DNA of 9,347 nt, taken from contig CAYJAD010000078.1 in NCBI GenBank assembly GCA_964368075.1, positions 1-9,347 on the forward strand, in the 5' to 3' direction. A program made the position numbers and the translations under genes. Every line of letters starts with the position of its first letter. Within the stretch, counting starts at the first letter, position 1. Origin of the DNA: CAYJAD01 sp964368075 (GTDB lineage Bacteria; Desulfobacterota; Desulfovibrionia; Desulfovibrionales; Desulfovibrionaceae). Below the pieces are notes generated by a model. That model was not told where the DNA came from and made no database searches. It worked only from the letters and a program-made list of their open reading frames with translations. This document shows, piece after piece, positions 1 to 5,746 of the stretch.

Positions 1-98
1 CGAACTACATCACTGGCAGAGCCGTAGCGACCATTCTTCACTTGGCTATCTATGAAAGATGTGAAATAATCCCCCAAGGATACAGAAGTATTCTTCAT
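1..98 (-). CDS. parD: ParD-type antitoxin, N-terminal part (runs off the left edge)
   Basis: Reading the minus strand from the ATG at 98-96 gives MKNTSVSLGDYFTSFIDSQV followed by KNGRYGSASDVV. This is the typical start of ParD/CC2985-type ribbon-helix-helix antitoxins, which dimerise, bind their own promoter and neutralise the ParE RelE-like toxin. The GRYGSASDVV block is the family hallmark. Only 32 complete codons are present; the toxin-binding C-terminus and any parE lie outside the window. A good ribosome binding site, AAGGAG (112-107), sits 8 nt before the ATG. An ATG at 103-101 is followed almost at once by a stop (ATG-CTA-TGA), so 98 is the start. The gene is divergent from a second toxin-antitoxin pair at 224-836. 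The family call is confident; the presence of parE is inference. Confidence 0.85.
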   Translation of the reverse strand, partial: MKNTSVSLGDYFTSFIDSQVKNGRYGSASDVV

Positions 99-126
99 AG
101 CATATTCTCCTTGTGTTAATAAATAA

Positions 127-155
127 TAAATATTGGTACACGGGGAATTTGTCAA
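127..155 (-). promoter_or_regulatory. Candidate sigma-70-type promoter for parD
   Basis: On the minus strand a perfect -35 TTGACA (155-150) is followed, after 17 nt, by TATTTA (132-127), inside a very AT-rich tract. The -10 match is weak. The -35 overlaps the plus-strand -35 of the divergent antitoxin gene. Assigned by eye. Confidence 0.45.
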
Positions 156-177
156 GATTAACGATTTGCAATATTCT
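149..177 (+). promoter_or_regulatory. Candidate promoter for the vapBC-like pair
   Basis: TTGTCA (149-154), a 17-nt spacer and TATTCT (172-177) form a reasonable promoter upstream of the antitoxin gene. TATAAA at 179-184 is an alternative -10 but has no well-placed -35. Assigned by eye. Confidence 0.4.
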
Positions 178-188
178 CTATAAATGCT

Positions 189-207
189 TGTCTTTCTTTA
201 AAAGACA
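189..207. promoter_or_regulatory. Inverted repeat, candidate operator for the vapBC-like pair
   Basis: TGTCTTT (189-195) and AAAGACA (201-207) form a perfect 7-bp inverted repeat with a 5-nt centre. It lies between the predicted -10 and the GGAGGAG ribosome binding site (211-217). Toxin-antitoxin operons are usually autorepressed through such palindromes, so an operator role is plausible, but this is inference from position. Confidence 0.4.
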
Positions 208-223
208 CATGGAGGAGTAAGCC

Positions 224-463
224 ATGACTGCCATACAACAAAAAGTCACCATTCCGGCTGATAGACGCTTGAATCTTGAGCTTCTTGTGCCTGAGCATAT
301 TCCTGTGGGTAGTGCTGAGGTGCTGTTGGTGTTTTCTCCTGCAAAAGAGGAAGCAAGTTCATTGCAAAGGCAACTCCATGATTTTGCTGGTTGTCTTGCA
401 GAGAGTAAAACCTTTGCAGGAGATTCCGTTGCATTACAAAGGGCTTGTCGTGATGAATGGTAA
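224..463 (+). CDS. VapB-like antitoxin of a PIN toxin pair
   Basis: This 79-residue protein precedes and overlaps a PIN-domain toxin gene. It is therefore read as the antitoxin that would bind and inhibit the toxin and repress the operon. Its N-terminal half (about residues 7-38, with TIPADRRL, VPEHIPVG and EVLLVFSP) alternates hydrophobic and polar residues like a small beta domain. Its C-terminal third (AESKTFAGDSVALQR...RDEW) is the acidic/aromatic tail seen in antitoxins paired with PIN toxins, and probably threads into the toxin active site. I cannot assign a classical AbrB, RHH or Phd domain with confidence. The start is firm: GGAGGAG (211-217) is 6 nt before the ATG. The stop codon overlaps the toxin start by 11 bp, which implies translational coupling. 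The symbol is left blank because the DNA-binding subclass is not clear. Confidence 0.75.
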   Translation: MTAIQQKVTIPADRRLNLELLVPEHIPVGSAEVLLVFSPAKEEASSLQRQLHDFAGCLAESKTFAGDSVALQRACRDEW

Positions 464-836
464 TTATCTGCTTGATACCAATATTATTCTTGGATTTTTG
501 AAGGGTACACCTTCTTGTGTGCAGTTCTTTACTAAGCCAGAAATACAAAAGCTCTATGTAAGTGTCATTTCACGCATGGAGCTTCTTTCTTTTCATGGCA
601 TTACTGCGGCGGAAGAAAAGAGCATTAACGCCTTTCTTGAGCTAACAACACTCGTTCCTTTAGATAACGAAGTGCAAGAAATAGCCATACGTTTACGCCG
701 TGAAAGCAAGCGTAAAATGCCCGATGCCATTGTAGCCGCTTCTGCCATACGCATGAATGCCACGCTTGTCACTTGCGACCAACAACTTGCAGAAACGCAT
801 TTTACAGGCTTGCACACGCATAATCCCGATAAGTGA
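453..836 (+). CDS. vapC: PIN-domain ribonuclease toxin (VapC family)
   Basis: The 127-residue protein has all four acidic residues of a PIN active site: D8 in YLLDTNIIL, E43 in SRMELL, D91 in MPDAIVAASA and D109 in LVTCDQQL. VapC toxins are Mg2+/Mn2+-dependent endoribonucleases, commonly cutting tRNA or rRNA, and are held inactive by the cognate antitoxin. Length and motif order are normal for the family, and nothing suggests inactivation. The start ATG (453-455) is chosen because PIN toxins begin a few residues before LLDTN and because it gives the typical short overlap with the antitoxin gene. The same frame is open upstream to 276, but that part reads across the antitoxin gene. There is no strong ribosome binding site of its own, so translation is probably coupled. 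The target RNA cannot be told from sequence. Confidence 0.9.
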   Translation: MNGNYLLDTNIILGFLKGTPSCVQFFTKPEIQKLYVSVISRMELLSFHGITAAEEKSINAFLELTTLVPLDNEVQEIAIRLRRESKRKMPDAIVAASAIRMNATLVTCDQQLAETHFTGLHTHNPDK

Positions 837-887
837 TATTGCAACTTATGGGAATTGAACTTGTCCCCATTCTGTTGAGTTGTCTGA

Positions 888-957
888 TAGAGACTAAAAG
901 AGTTGATGCTGAAAATGCATGGAAATGCGCTTTTTGCATCAACGGCTCTAGGCCTAG
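888..957 (+). repeat. Long imperfect hairpin with GGAA loop, next to a CTAGGCCTAG palindrome
   Basis: GTTGATGC (902-909) pairs with GCATCAAC (936-943). After a U-U mismatch, 911-914 pairs with 931-934. After an A-C mismatch, 916-920 pairs with 925-929 around a GGAA tetraloop (921-924). TAGAG (888-892) can pair with CTCTA (946-950) outside an asymmetric internal loop. A perfect palindrome, CTAGGCCTAG (948-957), overlaps the outer arm. No U-run follows, so it is not a normal intrinsic terminator. It could be the 3' end of the vapBC transcript, a small RNA or a palindromic repeat copy. Confidence 0.5.
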
Positions 958-1124
958 CTATTGTGAAAAAAAGTTTTATTGAACAAAAGAAAATACTGAT
1001 AAAAAATTTTGCTAACACAAAAATCGTTTTACAAAGATAATAAAATGATGAGTAATATATATAAATTTAATATGTATTCCAGTGGTGTTTGTTAAATGTC
1101 GAAAAAAATGAAAGGGGTTTTCCA

Positions 1125-1141
1125 TTTTGCACTATGCAAAA
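1125..1141. repeat. Perfect 7-bp inverted repeat in the intergenic region
   Basis: TTTTGCA and TGCAAAA flank a 3-nt centre, CTA. The short centre and A/T-flanked symmetry look more like a protein-binding site than an RNA hairpin. No bound factor can be named. Confidence 0.4.
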
Positions 1142-1318
1142 ACATGAACATAGATTGCACTTGTTCTCTGTATCTGAAAAGGCCGTTTTAGGGACTTTCG
1201 AATAGTGAATATTTTATCAATACATTTTATTTTTTCACCTTTCTTGACTTCCCAAAAAAAAGTGAAATAGTGGTGGCATCTCATGATCTTTTTAAGACCT
1301 CAGAGTGCTAATAAATTC

Positions 1319-1419
1319 GGCGCGATTCAAAAATTAAGAGAAGGCGCAAACACCCAATAGGGAGTTTGTCATTAGTTTGAGGCGCAATTCATTTACGCCG
1401 TTAAGTGATTAATTTTTGA
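1319..1419 (+). promoter_or_regulatory. Structured leader or operator region upstream of the SulP permease
   Basis: Three nested elements lie 49-149 bp before the permease start. An outer perfect 11-bp inverted repeat pairs TCAAAAATTAA (1327-1337) with TTAATTTTTGA (1409-1419). GGCG (1343-1346) can pair with CGCC (1396-1399). The inner hairpin 1347-1368 has a 9-bp stem with one A-A mismatch and an AATA loop. In addition, GGCGCGATTCA (1319-1329) and GGCGCAATTCA (1381-1391) are direct repeats with one mismatch. This could be a structured 5' leader or a paired DNA-binding site. It matches no riboswitch class I recognise. Confidence 0.45.
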
Positions 1420-1467
1420 GATATTCTTCCATCATTTTACTGATACATACAATAAAGGGAAAAAATT

Positions 1468-3219
1468 ATGAAGCATGCTGTAAATTTAGCTTTTTCACTG
1501 AGTCTTTTGAAAAGGAATTTTTTACCTTTTTTGCCCGACCTCCAGAAGATGACCTTCTCTACTTTCAAGGCTGATATGATGGCAGGCTTATCTGTAGCAC
1601 CTGTGGCTATTCCACAAGTTATGGCCTACGCGGTTATTGCTGGCATAGACCCCAAATACGGTCTTTTTGCCGCCACCTTTACAGTTATGGTGGCTGCATT
1701 GTGGGGGTCTTCGCGCTTTTTAGCTGCCGGCCCCACCAATGCCATAGCCATGATGCTTTTTTTTACCATTGCCAATGCCAGTATTGGCGGGGTGAAGCTG
1801 TCTGAATTGTCACCTGTAGAACTTATGCCCTATGTTTTTGGTATTACAATTATGGTGGGTGTCATTCAATTGATTATGGGTTTGATTCGCCTTGGGGAAC
1901 TAGCTAACTTTATTTCTCATGCGGTGATGATAGGCTTTTCTGCTGGTGCCGCTATACTTATTGCCTTCGGTCAAATTCCTAATTTTTTAGGTTTTGACAT
2001 GGGGCAACGTTCATATTTTTTTCAAGATCTTGTGGCTATTTATTATACTATTCATAACTTTAATCCTTGGAGTTTGGGGCTTGGCCTTTTAACTATTCTT
2101 ACTGTTTTAATTTGCCGTCGTATTTCTTACAAACTACCGGCATATTTAGTGTCTCTTTTTGTGGTGGGTTTTGTGGGCTATGCGCTAGATTTGAAAGGCA
2201 AAGGTGTAGAATTTGTGGGCGAAATTCCCGCCATATTTCCCCCCTTGTCTTTGCCGCCAGTGTTTAGCTTTGCTGCCATGCACGATCTTTTTTATCCTGC
2301 CATAGCCATAGCCACTTTGGGGGCTGTGGAATCTTTAGCCATTGGTAAAAACTTAACCTCCTTGCGGCACGAACCTTTTGACGGCAATCAAGAATTGATT
2401 GGTCAGGGCCTTGGCAATATTACAGCAGGCTTTACTTCTGGCATGCCAAGCTGTGGATCTTTTACGCGCAGTGTGCTCAACTTCACTTCCGGCGGAAAAA
2501 CACGCTTTGCCACGGTTTTTTCAGGCTTATTTACCATACCTGTCATTTTATTTTGTGCGCCTTTAGCTGCTCATATTCCCATGCCTGCCTTGGCAGCCAT
2601 GCTGTTTATTATTGCATGGGGTATGATAGATATAAAAAATCTTCGCCTCTGTTACACCGCTACCCGTATAGACAAAATTGTGCTCATAACTACTATTTTA
2701 GCAACTTTGGCGCTGGATTTAGAAAAGGCTATCTTTATCGGCGTCCTGCTGTCTATGGCTTTGCTGATTTATAAAGAGGCACATCCGCGTATTAAACGTA
2801 TGTCGCAGCGTGATATAAATATTTCTTCCTATGCCTGGTCTATTGATAACAGATATGTGAGCACCTATCTTGTGGAGGGCACCTTATTTTTTGGCGCTGT
2901 GCAAACATTGGAGAAGCATTTAGAAGAACAAAGTAGCCTAGAGACAAAGGTTATTGTGCTAAACCTTGCACGTGTTTTTTGGATTGACGCTTCAGGCGCT
3001 CATGCCTTGGGGCACTTTGCCGAAAGATGTCACGCATCGGGCATACCTGTTATAATTGTGACCTACGATGAAAGTTTGAATCATATTTTGCAACGCTCTG
3101 GCGTTTTGGAACATATTGGCGAAGGTTTTCTGTTGCCAAATATCAATCAGGGCTTAGATTATGCTAAAGAGCTTATAGAAAATATGGGCTATAATGTGTA
3201 TGAAGGGCAAAAATGCTAG
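1468..3219 (+). CDS. SulP-family anion permease with STAS domain
   Basis: The 583-residue protein is an inner-membrane SLC26/SulP transporter. Residues 39-95 carry the family signature (AGLSVAPVAIPQVMAYA, then IDPKYGLFAA, GSSRF and the AAGPTNA turn), followed by many hydrophobic helices up to about residue 430. A C-terminal cytoplasmic STAS domain spans roughly residues 450-565, with the conserved loop WIDASG (D507, S509, G510). Length is normal for a full transporter plus STAS. SulP members carry sulfate, bicarbonate, C4-dicarboxylates or other anions; sulfate would suit a sulfate reducer, but sequence alone does not decide it. The start has AAAGGGA (1454-1460) 7 nt upstream and a plausible charged cytoplasmic N-terminus. 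It is the first gene of a probable four-gene unit with three exported proteins, 60 bp before the next start. A structured region (1319-1419) precedes it and may control it. Confidence 0.9.
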   Translation: MKHAVNLAFSLSLLKRNFLPFLPDLQKMTFSTFKADMMAGLSVAPVAIPQVMAYAVIAGIDPKYGLFAATFTVMVAALWGSSRFLAAGPTNAIAMMLFFTIANASIGGVKLSELSPVELMPYVFGITIMVGVIQLIMGLIRLGELANFISHAVMIGFSAGAAILIAFGQIPNFLGFDMGQRSYFFQDLVAIYYTIHNFNPWSLGLGLLTILTVLICRRISYKLPAYLVSLFVVGFVGYALDLKGKGVEFVGEIPAIFPPLSLPPVFSFAAMHDLFYPAIAIATLGAVESLAIGKNLTSLRHEPFDGNQELIGQGLGNITAGFTSGMPSCGSFTRSVLNFTSGGKTRFATVFSGLFTIPVILFCAPLAAHIPMPALAAMLFIIAWGMIDIKNLRLCYTATRIDKIVLITTILATLALDLEKAIFIGVLLSMALLIYKEAHPRIKRMSQRDINISSYAWSIDNRYVSTYLVEGTLFFGAVQTLEKHLEEQSSLETKVIVLNLARVFWIDASGAHALGHFAERCHASGIPVIIVTYDESLNHILQRSGVLEHIGEGFLLPNINQGLDYAKELIENMGYNVYEGQKC

Positions 3220-3279
3220 GTTGTGTTGTCAAAGACACTAATTTTAATTATTAAAAAATATGATTTAGGAGAACAAAAG

Positions 3280-3903
3280 ATGTCTATCTCACGTAGAAAC
3301 TTTCTACAAGGTTCTGCCCTCGTGGCTAGTGTAGCAGCTCTTGCTGCGCCTTCAAAGGTTTTTGCCAATGAGCAAAAAGAAATGGATGCAATTAAGGCAA
3401 TTATGACAAGGCGTAGTGTACGCGGATTTACGGAGCAACCCGTCACAGAACAGCAAGTTGAAACTATTTTACGCGCAGCCATGGCAGCCCCTAGTGCGTA
3501 TAATGAACAACCTTGGGAGTTTATAGTTGTAGACGACAAGGCTAAACTTGAAGCTATTTCTAAGCTTAATAAATACGCCTTATTTGCTAAAACAGCTCCT
3601 GTGGGAATTTTAACTTGTATAGATTTCAACAAAGTAAGGCATCAAGACCAAAGAGATTATGGTATTATTGATGTTTCCATTGCAACACAAAATATATTGC
3701 TTGCTGTACATGCCCTAGGGCTTGGTGCCACTTGGACGGGAATTTACCCTAATAAAGCTCTTGTTGCTCCTTTTGCGAAAGAGTTCAATTTGCCAGAGCA
3801 TATTGTTCCACTCGCCTTTGTACCCATTGGGTATCCTAAATCAATACCCGCGCATAAAGATCATTTTAAGCCTGAACGTATTCGTAAAAATGTTTGGAAA
3901 TAA
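3280..3903 (+). CDS. Tat-exported nitroreductase-family flavoprotein
   Basis: The 207-residue protein begins with a textbook twin-arginine signal: SRRNFLQG at residues 4-11, a hydrophobic stretch and a likely cleavage after VFA (residue 29). The mature part is a nitroreductase-family FMN oxidoreductase. TRRSVRGF near its start is the usual phosphate-contacting block, then APSAYNEQPWEF and, later, GLGATWTGIYP. Such enzymes use FMN and a reduced nicotinamide or other donor to reduce nitro, quinone or flavin substrates. Tat export implies folding with FMN in the cytoplasm before transport. AGGAGA (3267-3272) is 7 nt before the ATG, and the signal peptide fixes this start; the frame is open upstream to 3223 without sense. 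It lies 60 bp after the permease and 4 bp before the propeller gene. Because NAD(P)H is absent from the periplasm, the electron donor is an open question. The substrate is unknown. Confidence 0.88.
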   Translation: MSISRRNFLQGSALVASVAALAAPSKVFANEQKEMDAIKAIMTRRSVRGFTEQPVTEQQVETILRAAMAAPSAYNEQPWEFIVVDDKAKLEAISKLNKYALFAKTAPVGILTCIDFNKVRHQDQRDYGIIDVSIATQNILLAVHALGLGATWTGIYPNKALVAPFAKEFNLPEHIVPLAFVPIGYPKSIPAHKDHFKPERIRKNVWK

Positions 3904-3907
3904 TACT

Positions 3908-4942
3908 ATGAAAACAATATTTTTAAGAAATTACTCTTGCATGATAGTAACCTTGGCTTTTGCCCTCATGCTTAATACATCCGTAACTTTTGCAGCTCAA
4001 AAAAATAATGATTCCATCGCAGAAGTAGAAATAGTGGCAAAATTTGATACATTGCGGCCGGGATATGTGGCTATGTCAAGCGATGGGCGAACTTTTTTGA
4101 CAGTATCCCCTTTTTCTAACCCTGAAACCAAAGTGGTAGAGCTTTTCACCGATGGAAGCACCAAGGCTTATCCTAACGCACAATATGCTACAGGCAAAGA
4201 CTCGGTTATTCAAAGTACCATTGGTGCGAAAATGGATAGCAAAGATAATCTTTGGGTACTAGATATGGCAAATAGAGAATTTGTTATTTGGGATACCAAG
4301 AAAAACGTACTCAATAAAATTCTTAAAGTTCCTGCAAATACACTCAAAGATACTTCCTTTTTGCAAGATTTTGTTCTAGACGAAAAACATAACAGAATCA
4401 TTATTGCCGACCCAACACGAGGTCAAGATCCAAAATCTCCGGCCTTCATTGTGATGGATATGACCAGTGGGCAGGGTGTGCGCATGGCTGAAAATTATAA
4501 AGATTTACAGTCTGAAAAAGAAAATGGCTCGCCTCTTAATCCCATTGCTATGGATCCACAACAAGAATGGGTTTATTTTGGCTCTTTGCATGGAACTAAG
4601 ATTTTTCGTGTACCGGCAAAAGCCTTTGATAGCGAAAAAAAATTACTGCAAAGCATAGAACTGTATGGACCAAAATCTTATAGTGACGGTATTGTAGTGG
4701 ATGCTAAGCAAAATGTTTATATAACTAATATACAAGAGCAAACCATTGGTGTTACTCAAAAAGGAAGTTATAAAAACATCGCTCGTCTTCCTGTTGGTCA
4801 ATCTTGGCCGGATGGGCTTTTTATTAGAGATGGTTATGTATATGGAGTTGTGAATCAATTGGATAAATCGGCTGCGCTTAATAAGGGCAAAGATATAACA
4901 AAACCACCTTTTCTTGTGGTGCGAACCAAACTTGTTCAATAG
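3908..4942 (+). CDS. Secreted Yellow/major-royal-jelly-type beta-propeller protein
   Basis: The 344-residue protein has a Sec signal peptide (MKTIFLRN, a hydrophobic core, cleavage near VTFA at residue 29). The mature part has the repeating blade motifs of the bacterial MRJP/Yellow (SMP-30-like) propellers: GRTFLTVSPF, DSKDNLWVLDMANR, DFVLDEKHNRIIIADP, NPIAMDPQQEWVYFGSLHG, SDGIVVDAKQNVYITN and WPDGLFIRDGYVYGVVNQL. Bacterial members are often labelled gluconolactonase-like or dopachrome-tautomerase-related, but their reaction is largely unknown and I do not assign one. The start at 3908 is 4 nt after the nitroreductase stop and opens directly into a signal peptide. An in-frame ATG at 3890 would lengthen the leader by six residues and overlap the previous gene. 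The ribosome binding site is weak, so coupling to the upstream gene is likely. It should reside in the periplasm with the products of its two neighbours. Confidence 0.8.
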   Translation: MKTIFLRNYSCMIVTLAFALMLNTSVTFAAQKNNDSIAEVEIVAKFDTLRPGYVAMSSDGRTFLTVSPFSNPETKVVELFTDGSTKAYPNAQYATGKDSVIQSTIGAKMDSKDNLWVLDMANREFVIWDTKKNVLNKILKVPANTLKDTSFLQDFVLDEKHNRIIIADPTRGQDPKSPAFIVMDMTSGQGVRMAENYKDLQSEKENGSPLNPIAMDPQQEWVYFGSLHGTKIFRVPAKAFDSEKKLLQSIELYGPKSYSDGIVVDAKQNVYITNIQEQTIGVTQKGSYKNIARLPVGQSWPDGLFIRDGYVYGVVNQLDKSAALNKGKDITKPPFLVVRTKLVQ

Positions 4943-5017
4943 TGATAAAGAGTTAAAAGTTAAGCGTTTGTATGCTTTTCTTATTTGATTTTTTGCGCAT
5001 TAAAGGGCTAGATATTT

Positions 5018-5593
5018 ATGCTCAAAATACTTATGACCACTTTGTTTATGACGCTGCTCTGTACTTCTTCCTATTCCTTTGCAGTGCAAATTCAAAAGCA
5101 GGGCAGTGTAAAAGCAATTGATGTAAAAGCATTACAAGACGTAAGAGCTTTTCATAAAGTGCATGACCATTTGGTGACAGCAGGGCTTCCTACATCTGAG
5201 CAATTTATTAAAGCCAAAGAAGCCGGTGTGGAGGTAATCATAAATGTTATTCCTCCTCTACGTGCAGAACCACAACCTAATCTGGCTGCCATTTTCAATG
5301 CTGGTCTTGTGTATTTTAATATTCCTTTTGACACCGAAAATCCTCTAGTGACCATGGAGTCCTTCATAGCCACCATGAATCAATTGAAAAGTAAAAACAC
5401 GCTCATTCATTGTGCTGCTAATCGGCGCGTATCTCTCTTGGTGAGTTTTTATTATCAAATAACTACGGGTAAAGAGAATAAGAATGCGTTAGTGCCGGGG
5501 CTTTCGGTAGAAGAAATTATGCAAAAGAATTCAAGACTCGCGTATTTTATTACCACAGTAGAAAAGCATTATAACGTTAAAATAGCACGCTAA
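5018..5593 (+). CDS. Secreted phosphatase-like protein (DUF442/dual-specificity-type fold)
   Basis: The 191-residue protein has a Sec signal peptide (cleavage near SYSFA, residue 22). The domain begins DHLVTAGLPTSEQFIKAKEAGVEVIINV, continues with NIPFDTENP and carries the loop HCAANRR (H131, C132, R137). These are the landmarks of the beta-lactamase-hydrolase-like/DUF442 branch of the protein tyrosine phosphatase superfamily. Its signature is HC-x4-R rather than the HC-x5-R of classical phosphatases. The nucleophile and arginine are present, so an active enzyme is possible, but members of this branch have also been linked to sulfur chemistry and the substrate here is unknown. The start has AAAGGG (5002-5007) 10 nt upstream. 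It follows the propeller gene by 75 bp, with only a weak hairpin between them, and is followed 17 bp later by an intrinsic terminator, so it is probably the last gene of the unit. Confidence 0.78.
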   Translation: MLKILMTTLFMTLLCTSSYSFAVQIQKQGSVKAIDVKALQDVRAFHKVHDHLVTAGLPTSEQFIKAKEAGVEVIINVIPPLRAEPQPNLAAIFNAGLVYFNIPFDTENPLVTMESFIATMNQLKSKNTLIHCAANRRVSLLVSFYYQITTGKENKNALVPGLSVEEIMQKNSRLAYFITTVEKHYNVKIAR

Positions 5594-5610
5594 CAAACGG
5601 AGAAAGTGTT

Positions 5611-5661
5611 CCTTACCTCCTGTTTGAAAATAATTTTTACAGCAGGAGGTGAGGACTTTTT
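5611..5661 (+). terminator. Intrinsic terminator closing the permease-to-phosphatase unit
   Basis: CCTTACCTCCTG (5611-5622) pairs with CAGGAGGTGAGG (5643-5654), 12 bp with one G-U. The 20-nt loop can itself partly pair (AAAAT with ATTTT). A T5 run follows at 5657-5661. It starts 17 nt after the phosphatase-like stop codon. Confidence 0.85.
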
Positions 5662-5692
5662 AAAAAAAATCAAAAAAAACCTAGTTAAAGAC

Positions 5693-5721
5693 TTGCCAAT
5701 CTTAAAAGGAATGATTACTAT
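5693..5721 (+). promoter_or_regulatory. Candidate promoter of the DVU0772-like gene
   Basis: TTGCCA (5693-5698), a 17-nt spacer and TACTAT (5716-5721) lie downstream of the terminator and 25 nt before the start codon. They predict a very short leader that contains the strong AAGGAGGG ribosome binding site (5735-5742). Confidence 0.5.
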
Positions 5722-5746
5722 TAAATCAACAAACAAGGAGGGCATC

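Larger units (their letters stand above)
837..1467. other. 631-bp gene-free region with several hairpins and palindromes
   Basis: I see no convincing gene here. The longest open stretch with an ATG near 1109 is 27 codons without a ribosome binding site. The minus-strand open frame over 593-1018 is antisense to the toxin gene and has no family likeness. The region contains a long imperfect hairpin (888-950), a 10-bp palindrome (948-957), a tight 7-bp inverted repeat (1125-1141) and a nested structure (1319-1419) just before the permease gene. A weak promoter-like pair, TTGACT (1244-1249) and AATAGT (1266-1271) with a 16-nt spacer, could drive the permease operon and would give a leader of about 190 nt. 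Confidence 0.6.

Noticed and set aside
276..452. Upstream extension of the PIN toxin frame (open from 276)
   Set aside because: It runs through the antitoxin gene in another frame and has no family likeness. PIN toxins begin just before the LLDTN motif, and ATG 453 gives the typical overlap.
841..880. tRNA-like or att-like stretch (GGAATTGAAC resembling a T-loop)
   Set aside because: The flanking bases give only a 5-bp stem with a 13-nt loop, and no acceptor, D or anticodon arms can be drawn.
593..1018. 141-codon open frame on the minus strand
   Set aside because: It is antisense to the toxin gene, has no ribosome binding site or recognisable domain, and overlaps a coding gene with clear motifs.
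837..1467. CRISPR array, IS remnant or phage attachment site
   Set aside because: No regularly spaced repeats, no terminal inverted repeats with a transposase frame and no integrase are visible. The repeats present are single hairpins.
3722..3907. Longer start for the propeller gene
   Set aside because: The extension overlaps the nitroreductase gene by more than 180 bp and would bury the evident signal peptide that begins at 3908.
5606..5746. Longer start for the DVU0772-like protein
   Set aside because: The extension translates the terminator hairpin and poly-A/T tract. AAGGAGGG at 5735-5742 clearly sets the start at 5747.
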